NCBI GenBank assembly: GCA_946894095.1
Contig: OX335642.1
Location: 18,425,021-18,489,020, forward strand
Length of the DNA: 64,000 nucleotides
Direction: 5' to 3'
From: Incurvaria masculella
Lineage: Eukaryota; Arthropoda; Insecta; Lepidoptera; Incurvariidae
Part shown: one piece after another, positions 31,996 through 43,381 of the stretch
Numbering within the stretch: the stretch's first letter is position 1
Layout of the letters: each line of letters starts with the position of its first letter
Program-made: the position numbers and the translations under genes
The notes under the pieces: generated by a model
The model's input: the letters and a program-made list of their open reading frames with translations, nothing else
The model's database searches: none
Told to the model about the DNA's origin: nothing

Positions 31996-32840
31996 CTTAA
32001 AAAAGGTACGAATGTTTACTCTGGCTCGGGAGCTGAATATCCTTGAACATTCAAAGTGTATTGTGATATATTTTATGATCGATCCATACACAATGCCCCT
32101 CCACATATCACTAAGCTAATCAGCTATTCTTATTATTTCTAGCCAGAGACGTTGCGTAAGAATGCGACGCAAGTTTCACAAATCATTATTCCCTACAAAT
32201 GCAAATCCACTTCCGCATTACACAAGAAAAGCGCGCTGACACCCGCGCCGGCGCCGGCAGCCTCCAAACGAACCCCTTTGACGAACGCACAAGCTCCAAT
32301 AAAGCCCGTGGGCGGCGCCCCCCCGCCTCCCGCGCCCAAAACGCTTTTGTAAGCGCCCCCGCCGAATCAAACGTACCGCTGCAAATAGGTTTTATTGACT
32401 ACGTTTGCTATTGCCGTCGCGAGGTCCTTGTTCTGGAGCGCTGAATATTTCGCACTAAGTCACTGAAGACTTGGCGTTCGGCAGAAGTGGGTGTGAATCC
32501 GAATAGCGAATGTATCACGATATCACGACAGATGGCGTCTAGGCGATCTACCCTATAAGATCTCTCAGGCTTATCTCAGCCTCAGAGCTGTCAGACTGCC
32601 TGCAAAATTATAAAGAATGGATTTGATTTGACAAACTATGTAATTGAAATGACTTGATTTCCTTGATATTATTTCAAAAATAAAAAAATTCAAATCATGC
32701 TAATCAAATGGCCAAAGGAAAGAAAATATCATAATAACATAACCAATCATATTTCATTCCAAAGTTTGCGCTGGTCAATTAAATTAAAGAAGACAAACCA
32801 AAGGCTCTTCTTTTCCTCCAAACGTTATTCTAACTACATC
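31996..32840. other. Unassigned; one exon-like GC-rich patch
   Basis: At 32135-32450 a pyrimidine tract ending in AG (TTCTTATTATTTCTAG, to 32141) is followed by GC-rich DNA open in two frames (32152-32352, Ala/Pro-rich; 32199-32444). An acceptor-like site before an open GC-rich stretch is what an exon looks like, but no domain, donor or second exon can be tied to it. Treated as undecided. Confidence 0.3.
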
Positions 32841-32925
32841 ATGATGTTTTTTTATGGATCCCTGACATGAATGGCTACATCGAACTGGATGGAAAACGCA
32901 CACAATTTTTGTATTACATTTTTCA
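32841..32925 (-). mobile_element. SINE-1 remnant with internal deletion
   Basis: TTTTTTTATGGATCCCTGAC, ATGAATGGCTACATCGAACT and GGATGGAAAACGCACACAAT join the reversed tail end directly to the body (the tail's ATTAGCCCAATACACC segment is missing). Confidence 0.55.
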
Positions 32926-33118
32926 CCTAACCCATAGCACAACACATCCCCTAACACATCTAAATCGATGGATGCGTCTTCGCTTTACAAGTTGAATGTC
33001 AAAACATGACATGAACGAAATGTGCTTATCTTATCAGTGAATGTAATAAGTAAGGTTATGGCCCTTTCATAAAATTCTGTCACCTGTTGCGGTATTTGAT
33101 ATTCCGTCTTTCCTTGCG

Positions 33119-33408
33119 TTTTTAGGGTTCTGTACCCAAGGAGTTCCAACGGAACCCTATTACTAAGCATCCGCTGTCCGTCCGTCCGTCCGATATCTCA
33201 TGAACCGTAATAGGTAGGCAGCTCAAATAGTCACAGAGTATGTACTTGTTTTGCCGCTATAATGCTGTCTATTTCTGTTTTTCCTCCTGCAATTATAAAA
33301 ATCAAAGAGGGGGCCCCATACAAAAAACGTGTTTTTTTTTGTGTTAAATCTTGTACGATTGTGCGAAACCTTTCGTATGCGAGTCCGACTCGCACTTAGC
33401 CGGTTTTT
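33119..33408 (+). repeat. GTTCCG dispersed repeat, complete copy
   Basis: TTTAGGGTTCTGTACCCAAG to ATGCGAGTCCGACTCGCAC-TTAGCCGGTTTTT. It carries CCGTCCGTCCGTCCG and GGTAGGCAGCTCAAATAGTC. Only ~1.1 kb from the copy at 31742, same orientation. Confidence 0.85.
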
Positions 33409-34749
33409 ATGTAATTCTTGCACGGTTTTACCACACAATTGGGCCATTTTTGGGGAGTTTTATTAGCCAGATTAACATGTACTGCCTTCACGGTCCACTC
33501 TACATACATATCACATCCGTTGAGCAATAATTAGTCTGAATTTCTATTTGGACTTACTGAGAAGTTAAACTACACATTATTAAAGTTCAAAGGTACATTT
33601 CTATGGGGCTACGAGTTGACTAGCCCAAGTGCCTTAAGATACATTCGATGGGTCTCTTTTCAAGGGTAACAATAGTAACGACAGTTATCACATTTGTACC
33701 ATCGCAAGATAACCACCCTCAAGTAGTGTTAAGTCCTGTCTTCACTCCCTGCCTACCCCTCACCGGACGACTGGGGATGATCTCGGATAATAGTTTCCCC
33801 CTCCTACACCTTCCTCTTCCGCTCGGTCCCAATTTTTGTCTTCCGATACACAATAGAGGCAGATAAGCCCACGCGGGCAACGCAGTCTCTTAGACACGGC
33901 ATTTGTGGAGGTTATTGGATGGATGAATACATGCACTTTTTCAGTTTAATGTATTAGAGCTGATATCTCAGAATTATCTAATGTTTTCACATTGGTTTTC
34001 AGCGCAGAAGAATGTATTACCTGGACGTGAAAATGTAACATGTTTTTACGTATTTAATGATACGACAGTACCGTTATATTGAGGCTATGCAACAACATCC
34101 ATGTAGATTATAGCATTGTAGTCAGTGTTTTTTTAAATACAAAAAAAAATGTTTTGGTCTGAACATTCGTAGTGTAATCCAAAAATCGTAGGGTCATATT
34201 CTGCTCAGACAATTCCAGACAAAACAATTCTGATTACGATGCTGCAATATAGATTTCGTATAAACTCAATTAGCGATTTTTTTTTGTTATATTAGTTTTA
34301 TAACTATTGATTACTCAGACAATAGAACAGACGTTAATAGTGAGGACTACATTTCAACTTCCGGTAGTACAACCTGCAGTTACGTCACAATCTTATCTGC
34401 GGGTTCGATTAAGCTGATTCGAAACGCTCGCTAGGTTTTCAACGAAATCGAGATTGGCGACTTGGCAAAGATGAGTATATATGAATATAATAAATATGGA
34501 TGCATAAATGTGTCGGTAAGGGGAAAACTCAAGGATGGTTCTAAACCACCCTATATTTGGACCCTATGTTGTCGAGATTCTTTTTTTTATAACATGTCAA
34601 CATTTCATTGTTTAGTTTGATGATGATTTCCACATGTTGTATAGAAATCTCGTAGAATATACACGTAATTATTATTTTATTAAGTTATCTTAGTAATATG
34701 TGTATGATTCTATAAGTCGATCTATTTAATAAATAAAAATAAATAAACA
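33409..34749. other. Unassigned; dispersed-repeat pieces
   Basis: At 33735-33790 a CCCTGCCTACCCCTC core links to 21288 and 45635. At 34345-34440 TTTCAACTTCCGGTAGTACA and TTACGTCACAATCTTATCTG link to 2820 and 63345. The rest is AT-rich with no gene. Confidence 0.4.
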
Positions 34750-34828
34750 CGCCGGCGAGGCTGAACCACATTATACCGGGCTATGTCCAAAAATAAATAA
34801 GCCCGAGCGTAGCGGGAACCTCAGCTAG
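34750..34828 (+). mobile_element. Helitron 3' end, orphan
   Basis: Ends AAGCCCGAGCGTAGCGGGAA then CCTCAGCTAG (34828), the same hairpin plus CTAG terminus as at 50640-50660. The next base is C rather than the expected T. No 5' end (TCNNNCTAATA) was found upstream, so this is a remnant. Confidence 0.55.
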
Positions 34829-36864
34829 CATAAAATAAATCGAAATTATTAATGCGAGAGTGGATTTGTTTATCTATTGTTATGTCAGATATGCAGCCTG
34901 ACTATAAACACTATAAAATATATGAGTTTTTTGGGATTAATACAAAAAACATTCCCTTGTATCGCATTTTGTCGCAGCTAGTAAAATGACGAATAGGATT
35001 TTTAAACGGAACACCGCTAGAATATTGAAACGTCCACTTTTCAAGTCTTCTTATAAACTCATTTTGAACGTAGTCATTCTGTTTTCGAATCATTGAACTT
35101 AAAATGTCTCCGTAATTCGCATTAACCTTTCTTCACGGAAGCCTACGTCACCGCAGAAGCCTCAGACGCTGAAGCGGTCAACTAAACCTACAGGCTTACG
35201 AGCCTAGAATACGGCGGCCATCTTGTTTTCGGAGGTTGTGACAATGTAAATCGAAAAGGTTTGCTAGGGCACGCGCGAATCGCTCCATAAGTGGGATGGA
35301 TCCGCACCTGCCTCCAATACAAATAAAAACCTTAAGGAAAGTTTCCATCTAACGAAACACAAACAGCCTACCGGCCCTTGAAACGGAAATAGGGGTCAAT
35401 TCAGTATGAAAAACATTGTGTGTTCGCTAGATCGTATGTGTTTGCGACTTAAAAGCGCATGTTAAGGCGGAAGACTCGGAAAGTTGTCATGTAGTAAGTA
35501 AGAGAAATGGCAAAAGCAGTTTTATGCAATGAAAATACCGGTTTTTATTACTTCCCAAGCTGTAGAAACATGAGATAAAAAAACAAAAAAGTACAGTTTT
35601 TCACGTGTTAAGTCATGTTTACGCGTAAGGGAATTTATTTCTGTCCGTTTAATAACATGTACATATATTACTATAACAATATTATTATATATAACACAAT
35701 TTAGTCGCCTCAGACACGGACAATAAGGCCTTAATGGGCCTGCGCATACGCAGCCAACACAGCCTAGCTGATTATAATGCAACCGCTTCAAGTTTACCAC
35801 GGCATCACGTACATTGGTGCGTGACGAATCTGTAAAATACACGCGTCCGGCTTAAAAAGAGTAAAAAAAATAATGCAAGGGAAACTTGATTTTCATTATA
35901 ATCCCGACAATTACTTGGAGATTTTTCTTATTCTGCTATAGAACAAAAAGGTAACATTTTGTCACAACATGTTTGTAGATATCTTCAGCAAAGTGACAAT
36001 GCTATTGGTATATTCCAAATCATCAGCGATTTTATTTCGCGAAATCTACAACTGGCTTTTTAAAACACGTGTAGCAGACAATACTACCGGCAACCGACCA
36101 TTGAACACGACACAGGGAGTTTTGATGATGTTGTCTTACTAGAAATCACCGATTCACTTGTCGAAAGTTAATTTTTTTATATTATATGTGAAATGCGGTG
36201 CTGGGTACATATCTAGTTAATTAGTATTAAATTGTCTTTTGTATGTTAATCATGTGTGTTACTGTTTGCTTTTCCAAATAAATAAAGTTTGAGTGCGGAC
36301 GGCATCAACATAACTCGCCGCGCGCCATTCCGGGCTCGGTTGCGGCGGCCGTTCGTAATATGAAATGGGCCTTTTTCAAGCAAATATTTGGAGCAGATAC
36401 AGAGAATGTCATCAGTCCATTCCTTTTTTAAAGTTCTTGGCCCCAAGTATGTTACCAAATTGTTTCATTTTTAAAACCCCTAAGGACATTTGCAACATAT
36501 TTGCATCACGCAAAACCCTTCCCCCCTTCCTGCCCCACCCTCAACTGCCTGTCGTGATAGGAAACTCAAGGTAAGAATAAATGATAAACAGCAAAGCACT
36601 CCAGCAGACCTCATCAAAGTTTGGTTCCATTTTTATAGATCCTCTATGGAGAGTAGAACCATACGTATCGACTCCTTAAATATAAACATGTGCATGGAGG
36701 CTACGGGCGATAGAATTGAAACTTCTTGCTAACATTTGTAGATAAAGATATTCTCCTTCTACCTCTGCCCTGCCGACACCCCGTCTGAGTGTTATAACAA
36801 GCACATTGTATGCTACGCATGTAACCACCCCTTTCCCCCGAGTCCTTTTTTAAATGAAAAACAG
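34829..36864. other. Unassigned stretch
   Basis: Unique-looking DNA, AT-rich with GC-balanced patches at 35130-35240 and 35700-35830. Frames (35522-35842 minus, 36246-36458 minus, 36490-36732 plus) lack domains. No gene supported. Confidence 0.4.
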
Positions 36865-36955
36865 CTTGGGTGCCTGTACTGAAAGACCAAAGGTACTCAG
36901 AAAAGCGAAACCCCCCTCACCCCGCGAAACCACGCTCAGCCAGGCCGTGTTCCCT
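36865..36955 (-). mobile_element. LINE-A 3' UTR sliver
   Basis: GTGCCTGTACTGAAAGACCA, AAGGTACTCAGAAAAGCGAA and CCCGCGAAACCACGCTCAGC parallel 40094-40165 of the full LINE-A (GTGGCTGTGCTGAGGACCAA and so on). Coding part gone. Confidence 0.65.
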
Positions 36956-37329
36956 TTAACGACTAGTGTATTCCTTAGAGGGGAGACGCTACTAAGGCAC
37001 TCTCTCGTAACGCTTGAAAAAACTCAAATTCGCAAAGAAGTCTCACTTCAACAAGCATGCAAACTTTTCCATTTGTAGTATTAGATGGATGCGCGGCTCA
37101 GCATAAGCTGATCGCGTAATTTCGAAATATCAACACACAGCAGTTTTTTGTGACGCCAGCTGCTATTTTATTGTCACGACCGCTTTTTTTATGTGGCCTA
37201 GCACCGAACGAGCTGTTGTTCAACCCAATCTCGAGTTCCGAGCTTTGCTTCGCCAAGCGTCCGCCACGCGCGTTAGAATGTTTTCTAACACGCTTAAACC
37301 GCAATTTGACTGACAGAAGTGTTAAATAA
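36956..37329. other. Unassigned stretch
   Basis: No gene or repeat recognised. Confidence 0.4.
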
Positions 37330-37635
37330 CGCACACTTCTCATTACCGAAGGAATTGGGTGCTATGCCAGGATCTTCCCGTCATGAGCACGGCTACATTG
37401 AACTAGATGGATAAGCAGACAACTTTTAATTTCCGCTTAGACCATCTTTTCATCCAATGCAATGGGAAGGACCTACAATTTTACATGGATTCCGAACCAT
37501 GGTACATCTTGCAATCGGGACGAAATTTAATTATCTAAATCATATGGTAAATGACACAGAGCAAAGATCGAACCCATGACCTCTGCAAGGAAGGAAAGTC
37601 CCCGCCTCCCTAAGTTACGAGCCGCGCCATACTTG
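37330..37635 (-). mobile_element. SINE-1, near full length with tRNA-like head
   Basis: Minus-strand head: CTCGTAACTTAGGGAGGCGG (A box region), then GGTCATGGGTTCGATCTTTG (B box GGGTTCGATCT). Body: TTCCGAACCATGGTACATCT on the plus strand. Tail junction at 37345: CATTACCGAAGGAATTGGGT followed by GCTATGCCAGGATCTTCCC. The tail end proper (GGCTAATACCACAC) is missing. Confidence 0.75.
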
Positions 37636-38177
37636 AATCTTATTCAATGAACAAAACCCAATTCTGTTTCCTATATTCGGACAAATTGTAGCTGAAATAA
37701 GTGGTCAACCAATACTAACTATGAGAGTCGTCCTTGCGAAATTAAATGAACTTATACGGGAACACCACCAAATATATTTATATATTTTTAATAAATGCTA
37801 TGCTATACAAGACCCCAAGTAATGTGCTGCGAACAGCAAAAGTCCAATAGAGATAAATTCTAGCAATACCTAAAAATCGCAAAGAGCCGAGGACAAAAGC
37901 CCTTCGCAATTTGAGTCGTAACTAAGTGGCTTTTACTTGAGCCATTAAGGGACCTCTACGGGCATTATGTGTCTACCGGAGCTGGCCAGGAAGGGTGGAG
38001 GACGAAGACGGCTCCTATTATTGAATTTCCGGGCCACTTCAAACACTCGCCGATAGGATACACTTAATGATCGTGACAAAGGGCCTCCTCCGTCGGCTAT
38101 ACTCTACGACTTCACCAAAGCCCTCGCTCGGAACGCGCGCAATGGTGGACCTTGAAGTTGGCAGTGCTCCTTCCTAT
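37636..38177. other. Unassigned stretch
   Basis: No gene recognised. The frame 38067-38273 runs into the 13-bp minisatellite. Confidence 0.4.
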
Positions 38178-38256
38178 CCTTTTCGATCTTACTTTTCGAT
38201 CTTACTTTTCGATCTTACTTTTCGATCTTACTTTTCGATCTTACTTTTCGATCTCA
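38178..38256. repeat. 13-bp minisatellite, six copies
   Basis: Unit TTTTCGATCTTAC. The CGATCT core starts at 38184, 38197, 38210, 38223, 38236 and 38249, an exact 13-base period with no sequence drift until the last unit. Confidence 0.95.
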
Positions 38257-38384
38257 ATAATACCATAGAGTAAATAGCTCCTCTATGATAATACCCAGCT
38301 AAACTTGGCCATCACATTATGGATTCGCTGGGGGTCGTTATACATACAAGTAAAAAAGCTGAAGTTCTAAAGCAAATAAAACAC

Positions 38385-38462
38385 CTAGTTCCCGTGTGGT
38401 GTGTTAGGCTAATATCTGACGGTCAGTTAGGTATACGCTATCATGTCCAGTCAAATTAAAAA
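38385..38462 (+). mobile_element. SINE-1 3' tail
   Basis: ACACCTAGTTCCCGTGTGGT, GTGTTAGGCTAATATCTGAC, GGTCAGTTAGGTATACGC and CATGTCCAGTCAAATTAAAA, ending A-rich. Resembles the variant at 4750-4830 (GACGGTCAGT). Confidence 0.65.
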
Positions 38463-40040
38463 AAGTCCGAAACTTGGAACATCTAAAAGAATGTATTTTT
38501 CTTCTTTATTATAAATAGCACAAAATTTAACCTAACATAACAAAATTTAAATATTCCGTTTTAAGGTGGGCCTTCTCGCTCAACTCCCCATACAAACGTG
38601 GAAAGAAGATCACGACTATATTTCTTGTCAAAGATCCAAAATATTGCTTAAAATACCTTTATTTGATCGAACTAGTTGTCTGATGGCATAGTTAAATTGT
38701 GTTTGGTTTCAAAGTTATGAGTTTCAAATTTTTCGCGCGATTTATAAAATAACTTTGGAGGTGGATTACTCAACTGTACTACATTACAGTATTACATTAT
38801 CTGTGACAGTGCGTTGAAGGTGACGCTAGCAACAAATATAACCATACACATTAAAATGGTTAAAAAGATGGTCGTTTAACGGTTAAAAAAACATCTCCGT
38901 AATTATATCTGATATTTTTTACGAAATAAATCTTAACCTTAAAAATCCTAGCTTTCAATAAAAATCCAACCTATCAAATTCCGGTAAACGTTTGAGATAA
39001 CGCACGTTACCAGCGTGATTCGGTGTGGAGTATAGCCCTGTTGTGTAACAAGTATTTACGTTCGAGTTAAATTGGCAATACAGCAAATAATAGCTACTTA
39101 ATACATAATGTAATACTCTTCAGAATGTAAGTAGGCAAGTCTTCGACGTATACGTACATGACGTAAAAAGTCATCGACGATAAAGTTGACATCTAACGGT
39201 ATCTACCTGTGTTGAGACGATGGCGACTTTCGTGTTAATAGTCGTTTAATAACGTACGTCCCGCCATGTATACAATTAGTTACTTCACGAAGTCATCAAA
39301 TATGGTAAGGTTAAGGGTTTTAAAACTGAAAAATCTTATCAACACGATGGAAATGGTTTCAAAAGCCGAACGAATTATTAAGATGTTCATACGTGTATCC
39401 GTAGGTCTTAAGACGGTCAGGTTTATGAGACTGTACGTAGTTTTTAATACGATCATATTTAATTGCTCCATAATTAAATGGCATTCTATTAGGCTGGTTT
39501 CTATTATATTTTAAATGAGTAGATAAAATGGTTTTTTGTAACAGTTATAGAAGCAGGCAATTTCATATAAAACATTAGCAATTTTAATTACTTTATGAGT
39601 AAATCGGAATTATGGTTACATTAAGTATCAGGCGGGCATTTTTTGTTTCGACGGTTATTATTTTATAAAATAATTTATAATGATATGTTTATGTTTTTCA
39701 AAAAGTATCTATCTTTTGCTTGGTATTATGAACTATTAACCTTAACCCATAACGGTATTTGCAAAAAAGTGAATTGACGGTTATATGAGCCCTAATATAT
39801 TAAATGACTAGACCGATCAATTTGTTTAATATGGGAAAGATAATGTTTTTGTCTCTTTGTTATGCCTGTTTGTGTGAGGAAATGAACGCATCTGCTAAGC
39901 CAACCTATTAACGCCTGCCATATTCCAGCCTCGCAAAGAACTTGACAGTCCAGTGTAATCCTACAGGACTCAGGCACAACTCATGTTATGCCTGGCCTTC
40001 TCAATTAAAAACTATCGTAGCGAGGTTCACTGCCTCATTT
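38463..40040. other. AT-rich unassigned stretch
   Basis: No gene or recognised repeat. Frames at 39266-39514 (+) and 39280-39471 (-) overlap and have no domain. Confidence 0.4.
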
Positions 40041-40052
40041 AAAAAGAGGCAT

Positions 40053-43000
40053 TTTTTTTTTTTTGTTTTTTTTTTTATGAAAAACCGGTATGGGTGGCTG
40101 TGCTGAGGACCAAAGGTGCTCAGGAAAGCCAAAAACGCCTCGCCTCGCGAAACCACGCTCAGCGAGGCGCCATGCCAGCGGATTTGCGGACTATGGCTGG
40201 GCTATCAAGCTTATTCAAATTACGTTTGAAGACTCCCAGGTTATAGGTATGAGGAAAGGCATCCGCCGGTAGACAGTTCCATATCCTGGCGGTGCGGCAG
40301 AGAAATGAGTTTGAGAAACGGTTCGTTCTTAAGAGCCTAACGTCAACCACAAAGGGGTGCTCTGATTCTCTGCGGCGGGTGCTCCGGATATAGGTAGGAT
40401 GGGTAGGAATGAGGGATGCAAGTTCCACAGAGCAACGCCCATGGTAGTACCTGTAGAACAGACTGAGCGACCCCACAAACCTTCTGTGGCTCAGTGACTC
40501 CAAGCCAGCGGTGATTAGTGGGTCCCCAACTAGACGGACCGCTCGGCGCTGAATTGAGTCCAAGGACGCCAGCAGGTACTGGGGACTGCCTTCCCATATA
40601 TGGCTACAGTATTCTATCACCGGCCTTATCTGTGATTTATAAAGAAGAAGTAGTTGTACCGGTGAAAAGAACCTTCTGCAACGGTATAGGATCCCCAGTT
40701 TCTGCGATGCAATTTTGGCCTTGGCTTCAATGAAACGCCGAAAACCCACGTCTTTGGAGATGTTGCAGCCCAGTAGGTCCAGGTGATCCGAGACAGGTAC
40801 GACTTTGCCTTGGAAACTTGCGAGGAGAGGAAAGGGTTCTACCTTGGCAGAGAAAACACAGCATTGGGTCTTGCGAACGTTGAAGGCGACAAGGTTCTCC
40901 TGGCCCCAGTTGGCTACTTTCTCGAGAACAGTGTCCACCTTATTTACCACAGAACGTTGCGCCTCGATGGGCTGTGCATCTCTGCTCCTCCAATCCCTGA
41001 CATACCCCTCATGCTCCGTGCTGTCATCAGCGTAACTGTGTATCATGCCGAGAGACAGTAAATCGTTAATGAAGATCAAAAATAACGTTGGTGACAGCAC
41101 TGAGCCCTGTGGTACACCAGCCCCAATCGGGAAATCGTCCGAATTCGCACCATCGATGGCAACGTACAAGGAGCGGCCCGACAGAAAGCTGGCGATCCAT
41201 GAGCAAAGCTTGGGAGGAATGCCGAAGGACGGGAGCTTGCCTAGTAGGCCCCGGTGCCAAACACGGTCAAAGGCTTTGGAGATGTCCAATGCCACTGCCA
41301 GCGACTCCCCAAAGTTGTCCAGTCTTTCGGCCCATATATGCGTAACGTACGTTAGAAGGTCTCCGGTTGACCGCGCTTTTCGGAAACCGTACTGCTTGTC
41401 ATCCAGGAGTTTATTCGCTTCTAAGTACGCTAGGAGCTGAGAGTTGATGAGGCGCTCCATAACTTTGCACAGAAGAGAAGTTATCGCGATGGGTCGATAG
41501 TTGGAGGGGCTCGCTGGATCGCCCTTTTTTGGTACCGGTTGGACCGAGGCTCTCTTCCAGCAAGAGGGAACGATACCACGGGTAAAGGAGAGACGGAAGA
41601 GACGGGTGATTATCGGTGTCAGCTCAGGGGCACACTTCTTGAGCACAATGCCTGGGATGCCGTCAGGACCACTACTCTTCGAAGTGTCTAACGTCCTCAA
41701 ACATTTGAATACCAGTCTAGGGTGCATCCTCGGCTCCTTCATCGAAAACCCACAGTGTGATATCGAGGGAGGGGCTGCACCCTGGTCATCCAACGTTGAG
41801 TTAGACGCGAAAAGACGAGCAAAAATGTTCGCCTTTTCCTTCGCGAGGATAGCGAGTGATCCATCAGACCGTTCCAGGGGAGGTGTAGCAGAGCGACAGA
41901 AGTTACGACGTATCGAATTGGCAAGAGACCAGAATGCACGGCTGCCTGACGGGCAGCGCACTAGTCTCTCGCCAATTTTATGATCGTGCTTGAACTTGGT
42001 CATAGTCAGCGTTCGCTTGCAAGACTTGGAGGAGGTATTGAGGGCACGCCTTGCTACAACGGTTCGGTCCAGCAGCCATTGTCTATAAGCCTGATTTTTA
42101 GCCTCAACCGCGAGACGACATTGGCGATTGAACCAGGGCTTGTTATTGCCACCCACTGGTACAACAGAGGATGGAATAAAGTAATCCATACCCTGTTGTA
42201 ACAGCTCCGCAATAGACTCGGCGCACCTTGATGGGTCCGAAGTGGCAAAGCAAACCTCCTGCCAAGGGAAGGTTCCAAGGAAAGAACGGAATTCTTCCCA
42301 TCGTGCTGACTTGTAGTGCCATACCTTGCGTGTACTGGGCTCACGTCCAGTCGCGAGAGACACCGATGGCACTGTACAGGATACCAGGCAGTGATCAGAG
42401 CCTCCAAGTGGCGCTTTCACATTTACCTTATATCCTGCCGGTTCAGAGGTCAGCACAAGGTCCAGCAAGCTAGGCTTATGGGCAGGATTGTCGGGAATGC
42501 GGGTATACCCCGAAACCAACTGCGACAATCCATGAGCTATGGCCAAGTTGTAAGCTTCCCTACCAGGGTGATCGGTGACGGTGGAGCCAAGCCACTCCTT
42601 ATGTTTGGCGTTGAAGTCGCCAACCATCACGATTTCGGCCGTAGGAAGCTCTTCGAGCAGTTTGTCCGTCGCTCTGCTGAGGTACTCGAAGAGTGCAGAG
42701 GTTTCGTTGACACCGAGGTTGGGAGAGCGATACAGGCCAGCATAAATTCTCACCACGTGGGTAAGATTCACACGGACCCATATCACGGGGAATCGGGAGT
42801 CTTCAACATGGCAAAGTCTTTTGACGGAGACATCAGATCGACCATACAAGCAGACACCACTCTTGGGTATAAAGCGATCGTAAAGAGAATACCCAGGGAC
42901 ATTGAGATCGGATGAGTCTGCAGGTTGGCAGATTTGAGTCTCCGTCAAAAATAGGAGGTGGGGTTTTGCCGACTCTAAATGATGTGAGACGGCAATAAAA

Positions 43001-43142
43001 TTTGAGCGCAAACCTCGAATGTTAGCGAGGTCAACACGAAAAGGGGAGGAAGTTTTGGGGGGTTTATTAAAAACCGCAGTGGAACGTTTTCTTTTTGATT
43101 GTTGTGCCATGGGTTTTTAAAAGTTTTTTTTTTTTTTGTTTC
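40053..43142 (-). mobile_element. LINE-A non-LTR retrotransposon, ORF2 intact
   Basis: On the minus strand: a short A-rich leader, the 983-codon frame (43110-40159), a ~75-base 3' UTR that overlaps the C-terminal code of related copies, and a poly(A) tail (plus-strand T runs at 40052-40064 and 40066-40076). AAGAGGCAT occurs at 40044-40052, beside the tail, and again at 43143-43151, beyond the A-rich leader, a candidate 9-bp target duplication. No gag-like ORF1 is found upstream, which fits 5' truncation just ahead of ORF2. Alternatively the GC-rich DNA at 43160-43310 is the element's own 5' part and the 9-bp match is chance. Truncated relatives: 3655-4065, 36865-36955, 60016-60600. Confidence 0.85.
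40159..43110 (-). CDS. LINE endonuclease/reverse transcriptase (ORF2-type, 983 aa)
   Basis: A single uninterrupted frame. Residues ~25-245 form an APE-type endonuclease: ANIRGLRSN (29-37), TETQ with Glu57, MVGDFNAKH with Asp165 and Asn167, LLDLVL with Asp217 and GGSDHCL with Asp239-His240; it would nick target DNA to prime reverse transcription. Residues ~515-790 form the reverse transcriptase: PVPKKGD and NYRPIAITS, YGFRKARST, ALDISKAFDRVWH (Asp609, Asp615), GAGVPQGSVLSPTLFLIFIN and SYADDS (Asp695-Asp696, catalytic). The tail has the jockey/CR1-type ARIWNCLPADAF and YNLGVFKRNLNK. All catalytic residues I can check are present, so it could be functional. The ATG at 43110 follows an A-rich leader; the first ~25 residues are basic. 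No CCHC knuckle or RNase H domain is evident. Clade jockey or CR1-like; exact family not assigned. Confidence 0.92.
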   Translation of the reverse strand: MAQQSKRKRSTAVFNKPPKTSSPFRVDLANIRGLRSNFIAVSHHLESAKPHLLFLTETQICQPADSSDLNVPGYSLYDRFIPKSGVCLYGRSDVSVKRLCHVEDSRFPVIWVRVNLTHVVRIYAGLYRSPNLGVNETSALFEYLSRATDKLLEELPTAEIVMVGDFNAKHKEWLGSTVTDHPGREAYNLAIAHGLSQLVSGYTRIPDNPAHKPSLLDLVLTSEPAGYKVNVKAPLGGSDHCLVSCTVPSVSLATGREPSTRKVWHYKSARWEEFRSFLGTFPWQEVCFATSDPSRCAESIAELLQQGMDYFIPSSVVPVGGNNKPWFNRQCRLAVEAKNQAYRQWLLDRTVVARRALNTSSKSCKRTLTMTKFKHDHKIGERLVRCPSGSRAFWSLANSIRRNFCRSATPPLERSDGSLAILAKEKANIFARLFASNSTLDDQGAAPPSISHCGFSMKEPRMHPRLVFKCLRTLDTSKSSGPDGIPGIVLKKCAPELTPIITRLFRLSFTRGIVPSCWKRASVQPVPKKGDPASPSNYRPIAITSLLCKVMERLINSQLLAYLEANKLLDDKQYGFRKARSTGDLLTYVTHIWAERLDNFGESLAVALDISKAFDRVWHRGLLGKLPSFGIPPKLCSWIASFLSGRSLYVAIDGANSDDFPIGAGVPQGSVLSPTLFLIFINDLLSLGMIHSYADDSTEHEGYVRDWRSRDAQPIEAQRSVVNKVDTVLEKVANWGQENLVAFNVRKTQCCVFSAKVEPFPLLASFQGKVVPVSDHLDLLGCNISKDVGFRRFIEAKAKIASQKLGILYRCRRFFSPVQLLLLYKSQIRPVIEYCSHIWEGSPQYLLASLDSIQRRAVRLVGDPLITAGLESLSHRRFVGSLSLFYRYYHGRCSVELASLIPTHPTYIRSTRRRESEHPFVVDVRLLRTNRFSNSFLCRTARIWNCLPADAFPHTYNLGVFKRNLNKLDSPAIVRKSAGMAPR

Positions 43143-43151
43143 AAGAGGCAT

Positions 43152-43381
43152 AGAGGAAAGAACAATTCGGAAAGGCGGTTATGCCGTCACACACACTAGT
43201 TAGCACGGCTGTACGGCAGCCGCGGAGCACGGAAGGGCCCCCAGACCTCTGCGTCAGGAAAAACAGCGGTATCCCCACCGTGTACCACACGGACCGCTGA
43301 GTCCATCTACAGCATGTTTGCTGTTGCTAACAATAAGAGTTCAAATTTACCTTTCAATAACGTTGTATATAAGTGTAGATG
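43152..43381. other. GC-rich flank upstream of LINE-A
   Basis: About 150 GC-rich bases. On the minus strand they contain a 37-codon frame (43306-43196: MDSAVRVVHGGDTAVF...). This may be the LINE's 5' UTR or the end of a lost ORF1, or the pre-insertion site. Nothing else recognised. Confidence 0.35.

Noticed and set aside
42316..42915. 199-codon plus-strand frame (and others at 40518-42473).
   Set aside because: Antisense to the intact LINE-A reverse transcriptase; a shadow frame.
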